A DNA stretch of 64,000 bases from Streptomyces apocyni (GTDB lineage: Bacteria > Actinomycetota > Actinomycetes > Streptomycetales > Streptomycetaceae). The DNA is taken from positions 62,001 to 126,000 of the forward strand of contig NZ_WHOM01000040.1 of assembly GCF_009739465.1 (NCBI RefSeq). Direction: 5' to 3'. Shown here piece after piece: positions 51,555 to 61,178 of this stretch; position 1 is the stretch's first letter; each line of letters begins with the position of its first letter. The notes beneath the pieces are model-generated. The model did not search any database. It had not been told where the DNA came from and was given only the letters and a program-made list of their open reading frames with translations. A program made the translations under genes and the position numbers.

Positions 51555-54175
51555 GTGTCGCGGGGACGGCGGGCCGTGCGCCGACGGCGGACGGGGGTGG
51601 GCCCTGGGTGCTCGGTGTACGGCATCACGGGCCAGGCTCCGCGCGGGCGGTACGTGCCGCGCTCGAGGCGCGGCGGCCCGCGGCCGTACTGATCGAGGGC
51701 CCGCCGGAGGCCGACGCGCTGGTAGAGCTGGCCGCCGACGACGGGATGAGCCCACCCGTCGCGCTCCTGGCCCATGTCACGGACGATCCCGGGCGCTCCG
51801 CGTTCTGGCCGTTCGCCGGGTTCTCCCCGGAGTGGGTGGCGATCCGCTGGGCGCTGGAGCACGGCGTTCCGGCCCGCTTCATCGACCTCCCGGCGGCCCA
51901 CACGCTGGCGCGGAAGCCGGATGAGCCGGATGGGCTGGATGAGTCGGACGAGCGCGACGCGGGTGCGGGCGCGGGGCTGCGGGTTGATCCGCTTGCCGCG
52001 CTGGCCGAGGCGGCGGGGTACGACGATCCGGAGCGCTGGTGGGAGGACGCCGTCGAGCACCGGGGCGCCGGGCCAGCCGCCGCCGATCCGCTCGCCCCGT
52101 TCGACGCGCTCGGGGACGCCATGACGGCCCTGCGCGAGGAGTACGGAGACGGCGGCCACCAGCGCGACCCAGGCCCTGTCTCCCCGGTCTCTGCGGGCCC
52201 GCGGCGCCATGCACGCACTCTCGCCGCACCGGGCACAAGCCCAAGTACATCCAGTACGAGGGCGTGCACCCGGCACGCCGAGAGCACGCACCTGACGCCG
52301 CAGGCTGTTCCGCAGAGACCGGCGAGACAGGACCTGGTGCGCGAGGCGTATATGCGGCTTCAGGTGCGGGCGGCACGCCGTGAGTTCGACGACCGGATCG
52401 CGGTCGTCTGCGGCGCCTGGCATGTCCCCGCGCTCACGGCGAAGAGCACCGTCGCCGCCGACCGCGCCCTGCTCAAGGGCCTGCCGAAGGCCAAGGTCGA
52501 CCTGACCTGGGTGCCCTGGACCCACCGCCGCCTCGCCCGCGCCGGTGGCTACGGCGCCGGGATCGACTCACCCGGCTGGTACGCGCACCTCTTCGGCTCA
52601 CCCGACCGGCCGTTGGAGCGCTGGATGACCAAGGTCGCCGGTCTGCTGCGGGACGAGGACCAGCCGGTGTCGTCGGCGCATGTCATCGAGGCGGTCCGGC
52701 TCGCCGACACCCTCGCCGCGATGCGCGGCAGGCCACTGCCGGGCCTGTCCGAGACGACGGACGCGGTACGGGCCGTGATGTGCGAGGGGTCCGACATCCC
52801 GCTCGCGCTGGTGCGGGACCGGCTCATCGTCGGAGACGTCCTGGGTGAGGTGCCCGCGTCGGCACCCGCCGTGCCGTTGCAGCGTGACCTGACCCGACTC
52901 CAGCGGACGCTACGGCTCAAACCAGAGGCGCTGGAGCGGGAGGTGGACCTCGACCTGCGCAAGGAGACCGACGCCGCGCGCAGCCGACTGCTGCACCGGC
53001 TGCGGCTGCTCGGCATCGACTGGGGCGAGCCCGCGCGGTCGGCGCGCAGCACGACCGGGACGTTCCGGGAGAGCTGGCGGCTGCGCTGGGAGCCCGAGCT
53101 GGCGGTGCGGATCGCCGAGGCGGGCATCTGGGGCACCACGGTGGATGCCGCGGCGACGGCGAAGGCCGAGGCGGACGCGGTCGGCGCGACGGCGCTCGCC
53201 GACGTCACCGCGCTGGCCGAGCGGTGCCTGCTCGCCGAACTGCCGGACGCGCTCCCGGTGGTGATGAAGGTCCTGGCCGACCGGGCGGCCCTGGACACGG
53301 ACGTCGGACAGCTCGCCCAGGCCCTGCCCGCCCTGGTCCGCTCCCTGCGCTACGGCGACGTCCGCGGCACCGGGACGCACGCCCTGGCCGAGGTCGCCGC
53401 GGGCCTCGCCGAACGCGTCTTCGTCGGCCTGCCTCCGGCGTGCGCCGCCCTGGACGCTGACGGAGCGGCCGAACTGCGCGGCCATGTGGACGCCGTACAC
53501 ACGGCGGTGGGGCTGCTCGGCGAAACCACGACGGCCGAAGGCGGCGGCACTGGCGGTACGGGTGGCACGGGCACGGGCCTGCGGGGGCGCTGGCACGCCG
53601 TGCTGGGGGTGCTCTCCGGGCGGGACACCGTGCCCGGGGTCATCCGGGGGCGGGCCGTGCGGTTGCTGCTGGACGATGGCGAGTTGGCGGACGACGCGGC
53701 GGCGCGGCTGATGGGGCTCGCCCTCTCCCCGGGTACGCCACCGGCCGACGCGGCCGCCTGGATCGAGGGGTTCGTCGGTGGCGGCTCGGGTGGCGGCATG
53801 CTACTGGTCCACGACGGGCGGCTGCTCGGCCTGGTGGACGCCTGGCTGAGCGGAGTGTCGGCGGAGGCCTTCACGGACGTACTGCCGCTGCTGCGCCGCA
53901 CCTTCTCGGCGTACGAGCCCGGGGTGCGCCGCACCTTGGGGGAACTGGTCCGCCGCGGCCCCGAGGCTCCCGGGGTGCGCCCGGAGGCCGCGGCGCTCCC
54001 GGGGTTCGCGCCGGAACTCGACCAGGAGCGGGCCGACGCCGTCCTTCCGGTGCTTCGGCTGCTGCTGGGGTCTGTACCGGGGGCTGATGTCGCGAATCTG
54101 GCGGATGTCATGGATGCAGATGTCATGGATGCGGATGCCGTGGAGGGTAACGGCGTGGTGGAGGTGGCGGGCTGA
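51551..54175 (+). CDS. DUF5682 family protein (with in-frame inverted-repeat insertion)
   Basis: 874 aa. The family pattern is clear: VLGVRHHGPGSARAVRAALEARRPAAVLIEGPPEAD, then FSPEWVAIRWALEHGVPARFIDLPA, and later IAVVCGAWHVPAL. A long alpha-helical C-terminal half follows. The N-terminal His/Glu pattern resembles TraB/ChaN-type hydrolase-like folds, but no catalytic role is established. Residues of about 207-262 (nt 52169-52337) are a foreign-looking Arg/Thr/Pro/Ser-rich stretch bounded by 28-bp inverted repeats, interrupting GDGGHQRD and LVREAYMRLQ without breaking the frame. Both ends overlap neighbours (GTGA; TGATG). Confidence 0.85.
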   Translation: MSVAGTAGRAPTADGGGPWVLGVRHHGPGSARAVRAALEARRPAAVLIEGPPEADALVELAADDGMSPPVALLAHVTDDPGRSAFWPFAGFSPEWVAIRWALEHGVPARFIDLPAAHTLARKPDEPDGLDESDERDAGAGAGLRVDPLAALAEAAGYDDPERWWEDAVEHRGAGPAAADPLAPFDALGDAMTALREEYGDGGHQRDPGPVSPVSAGPRRHARTLAAPGTSPSTSSTRACTRHAESTHLTPQAVPQRPARQDLVREAYMRLQVRAARREFDDRIAVVCGAWHVPALTAKSTVAADRALLKGLPKAKVDLTWVPWTHRRLARAGGYGAGIDSPGWYAHLFGSPDRPLERWMTKVAGLLRDEDQPVSSAHVIEAVRLADTLAAMRGRPLPGLSETTDAVRAVMCEGSDIPLALVRDRLIVGDVLGEVPASAPAVPLQRDLTRLQRTLRLKPEALEREVDLDLRKETDAARSRLLHRLRLLGIDWGEPARSARSTTGTFRESWRLRWEPELAVRIAEAGIWGTTVDAAATAKAEADAVGATALADVTALAERCLLAELPDALPVVMKVLADRAALDTDVGQLAQALPALVRSLRYGDVRGTGTHALAEVAAGLAERVFVGLPPACAALDADGAAELRGHVDAVHTAVGLLGETTTAEGGGTGGTGGTGTGLRGRWHAVLGVLSGRDTVPGVIRGRAVRLLLDDGELADDAAARLMGLALSPGTPPADAAAWIEGFVGGGSGGGMLLVHDGRLLGLVDAWLSGVSAEAFTDVLPLLRRTFSAYEPGVRRTLGELVRRGPEAPGVRPEAAALPGFAPELDQERADAVLPVLRLLLGSVPGADVANLADVMDADVMDADAVEGNGVVEVAG
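52169..52337. mobile_element. MITE-like element inserted in frame in DUF5682
   Basis: Terminal inverted repeats 52169-52196 and 52310-52337 match at 26 of 28 positions (ccaggYcctgtctcSccggtctctgcgg). The 169-bp unit encodes no recognisable protein, and the host protein reads through it as low-complexity sequence. No target-site duplication was certain. Origin as a miniature inverted-repeat element is an inference; a stable RNA hairpin function is possible. Confidence 0.55.
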
Positions 54176-55341
54176 TGGGCGTGGACAGCAGCACTGAGGA
54201 GCGGATCAGGCGGTGGCGCCTGGTTCTAGGCGGAGAGTCCGCTGACGGCACCGGTTGCCAGCTAGCTGGCCAGGACGCGGCTATGGACGCGGCGCTCAGC
54301 GCCCTCTACGGCCAGGGGGAGCAGCCGGAGCAGGGGCGGCGGCGCGGCGCGGGGCTGGGGGCGTCGGCGCCGTCCGTCGCACGATGGCTTCGGGACATCC
54401 GGACGTATTTCCCCGCGTCCGTGGTGCAGGTGATGCAGCGCGACGCGATCGACCGGCTCGGGCTCTCCACGCTCCTCCTAGAGCCGGAGATGCTCGAAGC
54501 GGTCGAGGCGGATGTGCACCTCGTGGGCACCCTGCTCTCGCTCAACAAGGCCATGCCGGAGACGACGAAGGAGACCGCACGCGCTGTGGTCCGCAAGGTC
54601 GTCGACGACCTGGAGAAGCGCCTCGCCAGTCGCACCCGCGCCACACTCACCGGCGCCCTGGACCGCTCGGCCCGGATCAACCGGCCGCGCCACCGCGACA
54701 TCGACTGGAACCGCACCATCGCGGCCAACCTCAAGAACTACCTGCCCGAATACGGCACGATCGTCCCCGAACGACTCGTCGGGTACGGCCGGGCGTCCCA
54801 GTCGGTGAAGAAGGAAGTGGTCCTCTGCATCGACCAGTCGGGCTCGATGGCCGCTTCCGTCGTGTACGCCTCCGTCTTCGGCGCCGTGCTCGCCTCCATG
54901 CGGTCCATCCAGACCCGCCTGGTCGTCTTCGACACGGCCGTCGTGGATCTCACCGACCAGCTTGACGATCCGGTCGACGTCCTCTTCGGCACCCAACTCG
55001 GCGGCGGCACCGACATCAACCGCGCGCTCGCGTACTGCCAGTCGCAGATCACCCGGCCCGCGGACACCGTGGTCGTGCTCATCTCCGACCTCTACGAAGG
55101 GGGAATACGCGACGAGATGCTGAAGCGGGTCGCGGCGATGAAGGCCTCGGGTGTGCAGTTCGTGACGCTGCTCGCGCTGTCGGACGAGGGCGCGCCCGCC
55201 TACGACCGGGAGCACGCGGCGGCGCTCGGTGCGCTCGGCGCACCGGCGTTCGCCTGCACCCCCGACCTCTTCCCGGAGGTGATGGCGGCGGCGATCGAGA
55301 AACGGCCCCTGCCCATACCGGACATGGCGACTCATCAGTAA
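54175..55341 (+). CDS. VWA-domain protein (MoxR partner)
   Basis: 388 aa. The helical N-terminal half (RWLRDIRTYFPASVVQVMQRDAIDRLGL, then TLLSLNKAMPETTKETARAVVRKVVDDLEKRL) resembles CoxE/VWA proteins. The VWA domain starts with VVLCIDQSGSMAAS, the DxSxS metal-ion-dependent adhesion motif at about residues 219-223, then TQLGGGTDINRAL with the MIDAS Thr and VVLISDLYEGG with the MIDAS Asp. It is coupled to DUF5682 by TGATG. Together with MoxR it probably forms a chaperone-like complex acting on DUF5682 or an unknown target. Confidence 0.93.
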   Translation: MGVDSSTEERIRRWRLVLGGESADGTGCQLAGQDAAMDAALSALYGQGEQPEQGRRRGAGLGASAPSVARWLRDIRTYFPASVVQVMQRDAIDRLGLSTLLLEPEMLEAVEADVHLVGTLLSLNKAMPETTKETARAVVRKVVDDLEKRLASRTRATLTGALDRSARINRPRHRDIDWNRTIAANLKNYLPEYGTIVPERLVGYGRASQSVKKEVVLCIDQSGSMAASVVYASVFGAVLASMRSIQTRLVVFDTAVVDLTDQLDDPVDVLFGTQLGGGTDINRALAYCQSQITRPADTVVVLISDLYEGGIRDEMLKRVAAMKASGVQFVTLLALSDEGAPAYDREHAAALGALGAPAFACTPDLFPEVMAAAIEKRPLPIPDMATHQ

Positions 55342-55433
55342 CAGGGGGCTTGCGCGAAGCCAGGAGTTCCATGCAAGGATCGGCGCGCGCCGCGTACGGA
55401 GCGGCATATTCCGCGATAGGAGTTCACCTCACC

Positions 55434-56513
55434 TTGACTGCCACAGCCACGCTTCGCCCTGCCGCCCGGCGCCTTGTGCGCTCGGTGGTCGGGTGGCGTG
55501 CGCTGCGGGTGGCCCTGTTCCTCAGCGGTCTGCTGGCGCTCGGCCTCATCGGCGCGGCACAGGCGCAGGCGTCTGAACTCGCGCCTGACGCGCCTGACGC
55601 TCCGGGCGAGTCCCGGCTCCTCGAGGCCGAGTCCGCCGCCGAGGCCGAGGCCGCGACCCCTGCCGAGGCCCTGACCGACGCGACCGAGGAGACGGAGGCG
55701 TTGGACTCCATACGTGAGACCGCGCAGCGGTCGACTGACGGTGCCGCGGCCGCCGTTTCCGACGCGGCCCAGGTGCCGGACGTGGCTTCGGACGTGGCTG
55801 ACGTGGCTTCGGACGTGGTTTCGGACGTGGTTTCGGACGCGGCGCCGATCGACCGGGGCGCTGAGGTTGCCCGCGTCGTCGAGGGCGCTGGCGCCGCTGG
55901 TGGCGAGCGCCTTGGTGGTGTGGTGGGTGCCGTGGGTGCCCCGGTGAGGGACAGGCTGAGTGAGTCCGTCCAGGCTGTTGGTGACGGGCTGCGGTCCGTT
56001 TCTGAGACGGTGCGGCAGCCGGTGGACCGGAGGGTTGGGAGGCTGGTCGGGGAGGCCGTGCGGCCGGGCGCTGACGGTGACCCGGTGGCGGCTGAGCGGG
56101 GGCAGGTGAAGCGGGGCGGCGTGGACGCTGCCACCGACGCTGCCGATCTTTCCGCCGCCGCCTCCTCGCCGGTGGTGGAGCCGACGGCTACGTACAGGCC
56201 GCTGGACACCCGGGGCTTGGACGGCGGCTCCGTGATGAGCCGTGGCCACGCCGTCGTTGACGGGATCGTCGCCGTACCGCCGCATGCGTCGCTTCCGATT
56301 CGAATTCCGCTTCCGCGGCCATTGGTGCCGCAGCCGTTCGGCGTCGGTGCCCACGCGGTCGTGGACAGCGGCACTCAGCGCCACCACGGTGAGCCCCTTG
56401 CCGCCACCCTCTCCGGCGGCGCGTCCGTTCAGCTCGTCCCGGGACCCGGTGCCCCCGAGACGTACTCACCGGTCCGCGACCGGCACCGCGACATCCTCGA
56501 ATTCCCCGGTTAG
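55434..56513 (+). CDS. Secreted Ala/Asp/Val-rich repeat protein
   Basis: 359 aa from TTG 55434 (AGGAG ten bases upstream; ATG 55374 is an alternative). The signal peptide has a hydrophobic core LRVALFLSGLLALGLIGAAQAQA. The mature part is low-complexity: ELAPDAPDAPGES, a run of VAxDV units (VPDVASDVADVASDVVSDVV), GAAGGERLGGVVGAVGAPV and a basic middle. The C-terminus is more ordered (GHAVVDGIVAVPPHASLPIRIPLPRPLVPQPFGVGAHAVVDSG). No family was recognised. It precedes a second secreted repeat protein by 96 bp and may be a wall or sheath component. Confidence 0.7.
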   Translation: MTATATLRPAARRLVRSVVGWRALRVALFLSGLLALGLIGAAQAQASELAPDAPDAPGESRLLEAESAAEAEAATPAEALTDATEETEALDSIRETAQRSTDGAAAAVSDAAQVPDVASDVADVASDVVSDVVSDAAPIDRGAEVARVVEGAGAAGGERLGGVVGAVGAPVRDRLSESVQAVGDGLRSVSETVRQPVDRRVGRLVGEAVRPGADGDPVAAERGQVKRGGVDAATDAADLSAAASSPVVEPTATYRPLDTRGLDGGSVMSRGHAVVDGIVAVPPHASLPIRIPLPRPLVPQPFGVGAHAVVDSGTQRHHGEPLAATLSGGASVQLVPGPGAPETYSPVRDRHRDILEFPG

Positions 56514-56609
56514 GGCAGGCCTTCCCCGCCGTCTGACCTGCCGCGCGGGGGCGGGACAGGTCTGCCCACCGAAGCACCCGAGTGCGAATTCGAAGGATCT
56601 GACGCAAGC

Positions 56610-57467
56610 ATGAGCAAGCACAGCAGCAAGCACGCCAAGCCGAACACGGGCAGCGGGAACATCCGCCGCTCCATCGTGATAGCCGCGGGCGCCACCGGAA
56701 TGATCGCGCTGGGCGCGGGCGCCGCGAACGCCACGGACCTCGGCAAGCTCCCCGTCTCCGTGCCGGTCAGCACGCCGGACGTCGACGATGCCAACACCCC
56801 CGAGACCTCGGACGCCACCGACACCGCCGACGCGGCCGGTCGGACCGGCGAGGCGCACACCCCGGAGTACGACCTGCCGGCCATCCCGGGCGCCCCCGAG
56901 GTCTCCACGCCTGACGCCGAGGCCACGGTCGACGCCGAGGTCGACTACCTCTTCGGCCCGCTGGCCGACTTCGCCCCGCAGCTCGTCGACGAGGCGCCGG
57001 GCCACGCCGACGACGTCGCGCGGACCGCGGGCCCGATCGTCGACGAGACCGCGTACGCCGTCCTGCCGCCGCTGGCCGTCGACGCGGTCCAGGCGGTGCT
57101 CCCGGTCGTCGAGCGGGCCGGAGGCGACGCCACCGGGCTCGCCGACGGCGTGGCGGGCGACGTGACGGGCAGCGCCGTGCCCTTCGCCCAGGACGCGACC
57201 GGCGAGGTGAAGCCCTACGCCGGTGCCGTCACCGGAGACGCGAAGGACTTCGCCGAGACGGTGGTGGCCCCGGTCAAGCCGCTCGCCAAGGGCGTCGGCG
57301 GCAACACCACCGATCTGGCGCAGAACGTGACGGGCGGCGCCGAGCCGGTCGCCGAGGGCGTCGTGGGAACCGTCACATCCGACGCCGAGCCGCTCGTCGA
57401 GAACATCGCGACCGGGACCCAGGGCGCGGTCTCGTCCGTCACCCCGAGCTACGTGCCCAGCTTCTGA
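56610..57467 (+). CDS. Secreted repeat protein, 285 aa
   Basis: The N-terminus MSKHSSKHAKPNTG followed by RRSIVIAAGATGMIALGAGAANA is a typical Streptomyces signal peptide. The mature protein is acidic and contains degenerate units of about 14-18 residues: ATGLADGVAGDVTG, AVPFAQDATGEVKPYAG, AVTGDAKDFAETVV, APVKPLAKGVGGNTTD, LAQNVTGGAEPVAEGVVG. It ends YVPSF. No cysteines or anchor motif are visible. The repeats suggest an extended helical or collagen-like surface protein; function unknown. It shares position and composition with the gene before it. Confidence 0.75.
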   Translation: MSKHSSKHAKPNTGSGNIRRSIVIAAGATGMIALGAGAANATDLGKLPVSVPVSTPDVDDANTPETSDATDTADAAGRTGEAHTPEYDLPAIPGAPEVSTPDAEATVDAEVDYLFGPLADFAPQLVDEAPGHADDVARTAGPIVDETAYAVLPPLAVDAVQAVLPVVERAGGDATGLADGVAGDVTGSAVPFAQDATGEVKPYAGAVTGDAKDFAETVVAPVKPLAKGVGGNTTDLAQNVTGGAEPVAEGVVGTVTSDAEPLVENIATGTQGAVSSVTPSYVPSF

Positions 57468-57640
57468 GCCGATGAGGAGACAGGCAGACATACAGAGCTG
57501 AGCTCCTGACTAGCTGAAGTAGCTGATCGTGGGCCGGACAGCGGGACTCGTCAGCGCACCGGAGGGGACCCGGAAGCGTTTCGATCCGCCGTCTGGCCCA
57601 CGATCTGTGACTGTAATCACCGCCGCAGTGTGATCTGCGA

Positions 57641-57669
57641 TTTAGGGCCCCAGGGCCTGCGGCGATAAT
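57641..57669 (+). promoter_or_regulatory. Candidate sucCD promoter
   Basis: tttagg (57641-57646) and gataat (57664-57669) are 17 bp apart, in the 367-bp gap before sucC. The gap 57468-57834 otherwise holds no gene. Confidence 0.4.
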
Positions 57670-57834
57670 CTGCGAGACGGACATGCCGCGTCCACGGACA
57701 CCGTGAGCGCCTTCCCTGTGACAGCGCCCGTCACGTTGCCCTTCGCGGCACGCCCACGCAGACAACGAATCGCAAGAGCGGCGATGCAGGCGATGCACAC
57801 CGCTCGCGAGACCACTGAAAAGGGATGGACGCGC

Positions 57835-59019
57835 GTGGACCTGTTCGAGTACCAGGCGAGGGACCTCTTCGCCAAGCACGGTGTACCGGTGCTGGCCGGT
57901 GAAGTCATCGACACGCCTGAGGCGGCGCGCGCGGTGACCGAGCGTCTTGGCGGCAAGTCCGTCGTCAAGGCCCAGGTCAAGGTCGGTGGCCGTGGCAAGG
58001 CCGGTGGCGTGAAGCTGGCCGCCACACCGGACGAGGCCGTCGCCCGCGCGACGGACATCCTCGGCATGGACATCAAGGGCCACACGGTCCACAAGGTGAT
58101 GATCGCCGAGACGGCTCCGGAGATCGCCGAGGAGTACTACGTCTCGTACCTCCTCGACCGCACGAACCGCACCTTCCTCGCCATGGCGTCCGTTCAGGGC
58201 GGCGTGGAGATCGAGGTCGTCGCGGAGGAGAACCCCGACGCCCTCGCGAAGGTCCCGGTGAACGCCAACGAAGGCGTGAGCATCGAGAAGGCCCGCGAGA
58301 TCGTCGCCCAGGCGAAGTTCCCGGCCGAGGTCGCCGAGCAGGTCGCCGAGATCATGGTGACCCTGTGGGACACCTTCATCAAGGAGGACGCGCTCCTCGT
58401 TGAGGTCAACCCGCTGGCCAAGGTCGCCGACGGCCGTGTCATCGCCCTCGACGGCAAGGTCTCGCTCGACGAGAACGCCGAGTTCCGCCAGCCCGACCAC
58501 GAGGCGCTCGAGGACAAGGCCGCAGCCAACCCGCTCGAGGCTGCCGCCAAGGCCAAGAACCTCAACTACGTCAAGCTGGACGGCGAGGTCGGCATCATCG
58601 GCAACGGCGCGGGTCTCGTGATGAGCACCCTCGACGTCGTCGCGTACGCCGGTGAGAAGCACAGCAACGTCAAGCCCGCCAACTTCCTCGACATCGGTGG
58701 CGGCGCCTCCGCCGAGGTCATGGCGAACGGCCTGGAGATCATCCTCGGCGACCCGGACGTCAAGTCCGTGTTCGTCAACGTCTTCGGTGGCATCACCGCC
58801 TGTGACGAGGTCGCCAACGGCATCGTGCAGGCCCTGGAGCTGCTGAAGTCCAAGGGCGAGGACGTCACCAAGCCGCTCGTCGTGCGCCTGGACGGCAACA
58901 ACGCGGAGCTCGGTCGCAAGATCCTGAGCGACGCCAACCACCCGCTCGTGCAGCGCGTGGACACCATGGACGGCGCGGCCGACAAGGCCGCCGAGCTCGC
59001 CGCAGCGGCTGCGAAGTAA
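57835..59019 (+). CDS. sucC: Succinyl-CoA synthetase beta subunit
   Basis: ADP/GDP-forming beta subunit of the TCA-cycle enzyme that makes succinate, CoA and NTP from succinyl-CoA. 394 aa, the normal length. It starts with [22 protein letters not shown], has the ATP-grasp [47 protein letters not shown] and the C-terminal [17 protein letters not shown] 57835 has AAGGGA upstream; longer in-frame starts are not conserved. sucD follows 20 bp later. Confidence 0.97.
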   Translation: MDLFEYQARDLFAKHGVPVLAGEVIDTPEAARAVTERLGGKSVVKAQVKVGGRGKAGGVKLAATPDEAVARATDILGMDIKGHTVHKVMIAETAPEIAEEYYVSYLLDRTNRTFLAMASVQGGVEIEVVAEENPDALAKVPVNANEGVSIEKAREIVAQAKFPAEVAEQVAEIMVTLWDTFIKEDALLVEVNPLAKVADGRVIALDGKVSLDENAEFRQPDHEALEDKAAANPLEAAAKAKNLNYVKLDGEVGIIGNGAGLVMSTLDVVAYAGEKHSNVKPANFLDIGGGASAEVMANGLEIILGDPDVKSVFVNVFGGITACDEVANGIVQALELLKSKGEDVTKPLVVRLDGNNAELGRKILSDANHPLVQRVDTMDGAADKAAELAAAAAK

Positions 59020-59039
59020 GGAAGAGGACTCAGACCACC

Positions 59040-59924
59040 ATGGCTATCTTCCTCACCAAGGACAGCAAGGTCATCGTCCAGGGCATGACCGGTGCCACGG
59101 GCATGAAGCACACCAAGCTCATGCTCGGTGACGGCACCAACATCGTCGGCGGCGTGAACCCGCGCAAGGCCGGTACGTCCGTCGACTTCGACGGCACCGA
59201 GGTCCCCGTATTCGGGACCGTCGCCGAGGCGATGGAGAAGACGGGCGCCGACGTGTCCGTGCTCTTCGTGCCGCCCGCCTTCTCGAAGGCCGCCGTCGTC
59301 GAGGCGATCGACGCCGAGATCCCGCTGGCCGTCGTGATCACCGAGGGCATCGCCGTCCACGACTCGGCCGCGTTCTACGCGTACGCCGTCGAGAAGGGCA
59401 ACAAGACCCGGATCATCGGCCCGAACTGCCCCGGCCTGATCACCCCCGGCCAGTCGAACGCGGGCATCATCCCGGGCGACATCACCAAGCCGGGCCGTAT
59501 CGGCCTGGTCTCGAAGTCCGGCACGCTGACGTACCAGATGATGTACGAGCTCCGTGACATCGGCTTCTCCTCGGCCGTCGGCATCGGTGGCGACCCGGTC
59601 ATCGGTACGACGCACATCGACGCCCTCGCGGCGTTCGAGGCCGACCCCGACACCGACCTGATCGTGATGATCGGCGAGATCGGCGGCGACGCCGAGGAGC
59701 GTGCGGCGGACTTCATCGCGAAGAACGTCACCAAGCCGGTCGTCGGCTACGTCGCGGGCTTCACCGCGCCCGAGGGCAAGACCATGGGCCACGCCGGCGC
59801 CATCGTCTCCGGCTCCTCCGGCACCGCCCAGGCGAAGAAGGAGGCCCTCGAGGCCGCGGGCGTCAAGGTCGGCAAGACCCCGACCGAGACCGCCAAGCTG
59901 GCACGCGAGGCGCTCACCGCCTGA
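59040..59924 (+). CDS. sucD: Succinyl-CoA synthetase alpha subunit
   Basis: 294 aa, carrying the phosphohistidine of the complex. The N-terminus is [24 protein letters not shown], with the CoA-binding Rossmann part [23 protein letters not shown]. Further motifs are [12 protein letters not shown] and [14 protein letters not shown], which holds the active-site His. ATG 59040 lies 20 bp after sucC, so the two are one operon ending in a strong hairpin. Confidence 0.98.
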   Translation: MAIFLTKDSKVIVQGMTGATGMKHTKLMLGDGTNIVGGVNPRKAGTSVDFDGTEVPVFGTVAEAMEKTGADVSVLFVPPAFSKAAVVEAIDAEIPLAVVITEGIAVHDSAAFYAYAVEKGNKTRIIGPNCPGLITPGQSNAGIIPGDITKPGRIGLVSKSGTLTYQMMYELRDIGFSSAVGIGGDPVIGTTHIDALAAFEADPDTDLIVMIGEIGGDAEERAADFIAKNVTKPVVGYVAGFTAPEGKTMGHAGAIVSGSSGTAQAKKEALEAAGVKVGKTPTETAKLAREALTA

Positions 59925-59937
59925 GCGTCTTCCGGTA

Positions 59938-59980
59938 CGTGTGGGCCCGTACTCCCTTTCGGGGGGTGCGGGCCCACACG
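59938..59980 (+). terminator. Intrinsic terminator of sucCD
   Basis: cgtgtgggcccg (59938-59949) pairs perfectly with cgggcccacacg (59969-59980). The inner tactccc/ggggggt partly extends the stem around a small tttc loop. It lies just beyond the sucD stop and serves the convergent HTH gene too. Confidence 0.85.
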
Positions 59981-59984
59981 CGTG

Positions 59985-61178
59985 CTAGTGGGCCTGCGGG
60001 ATCAGTCGTTCCGGGCCGTTCATCGGTTCCGCCTTGAGCTTCTCGCGGAGCTCGCTGACCCGCTCGGACAGCTGGCCGGGCCCCATCCGCGGCGGCACCC
60101 CGCTGATCGTCTCGCCGGGGGCGCGGGGCGGCTCGTAGCGGGTCGGAGCGGTCGCCAGGGTCAGTGCGGAGGCCCCGACGATCAGCGCCGTGAACGCGAT
60201 CGCCGCGCGGGTCCAGAACCGGGTCCGCTGCTCGCTCGCGCTACGGACCCGGCGTGCGGGCGGGGCGGCCAGCTTCTCGGAAGCGGCCAGCTCGGTGAGC
60301 CGCCGGTGCAGTTCCGGCGGGGCCGAGAGTTCGGGTAGCCGCTCGGCGACGGTCTCCCGGGCGTGCAGCAGCCGGTTCGCGGCGGCCGGAGTGGTGGCCT
60401 CCGTTTCGGCCGCGGTCTCGGGCAGGTCGAGTCCCACGCCGTCGTAGAGGACCAGGGTGCGCCGGTACGCGGGGGGCAGGCTGAGCAGTGTGCTGAGCAG
60501 CTCGCGGTCGTCGCGCGCGGCGGGTGGCGCGTCCGGGTGCCGGTGCGCGCTGCGGAGGCGGTGCCAGGGAGAGAGGGCGTACTCGTACGCCGCGGCCCGT
60601 ACCCAGCCCACCGGGTCCCGGTCGGTCGCGACTTCTGGCCAGCGCTCCCAGGCCTGGTGGAAGGCCCGCTCCACGGATTCCTTGGCCAGCGCGCGCCGCC
60701 CGGTGAGCAGGTAGGTCTGGCGTACGAGGTCGGGGGCGCTGAAGGCGTAGAGGGCGTCGAACGCCTGGGCTGGGGTGAGGGGGAGATGGGGGGTGGGGGC
60801 GACGCCGCCCTCGGTGCCGGTGCCCGTGCCGGTGCCGGTGCCGGTGCCCGTGCCGGTGTCGGTGTCGGCGTCGGCGTTGGTGTCGGCGTTGGCGTCGGCG
60901 TTGGTGTTGGTGGTTTTGGTGGGAGCTGTCGTGTGGGTAGCTCTGGCGGGTTCTGCTTCCGCTTCCGCCTCTGCTTCAGTCAACGCCGCGGCGAGCAGTT
61001 CCGCGTAGGCCTCGAGGGTGCGGCCCCGGGGGCGGGTGCGGCCGGTCTCCCAGGACCGTACGGTCGCGCGGGTTACCCCCACCTCGGCGGCGACCTGGGC
61101 CTGGGTCAGCGCCTTCGACTCCCGCAGTCTGCGGCGTTCCTTCGGGGGCGGCAGGGAGGTGGCGGGGTTCTGGGGCAT
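59985..61178 (-). CDS. XRE HTH - ECF-sigma-like - TM fusion protein
   Basis: 397 aa. The N-terminal helix-turn-helix is [43 protein letters not shown] low-complexity linker follows ([22 protein letters not shown]), encoded by gtgccg/gtgtcg hexamers near 60818-60910. The next part is sigma-70 region 2-like ([36 protein letters not shown], then [15 protein letters not shown]) and region 4-like ([48 protein letters not shown]). Near the C-terminus is one hydrophobic helix ([22 protein letters not shown]) and an amphipathic tail. The combination suggests a membrane-linked regulator rather than a free sigma factor. Confidence 0.78.
   Translation of the reverse strand: MPQNPATSLPPPKERRRLRESKALTQAQVAAEVGVTRATVRSWETGRTRPRGRTLEAYAELLAAALTEAEAEAEAEPARATHTTAPTKTTNTNADANADTNADADTDTGTGTGTGTGTGTGTEGGVAPTPHLPLTPAQAFDALYAFSAPDLVRQTYLLTGRRALAKESVERAFHQAWERWPEVATDRDPVGWVRAAAYEYALSPWHRLRSAHRHPDAPPAARDDRELLSTLLSLPPAYRRTLVLYDGVGLDLPETAAETEATTPAAANRLLHARETVAERLPELSAPPELHRRLTELAASEKLAAPPARRVRSASEQRTRFWTRAAIAFTALIVGASALTLATAPTRYEPPRAPGETISGVPPRMGPGQLSERVSELREKLKAEPMNGPERLIPQAH
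60818..60910. repeat. Hexanucleotide microsatellite in the HTH-sigma-like gene
   Basis: Runs of gtgccg, gtgcccgtgccg, gtgtcg and gcgtcggcgttg hexamers encode (GT)n and (AD/TN)n on the minus strand. Hexamer slippage changes linker length without frameshift. Confidence 0.8.
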
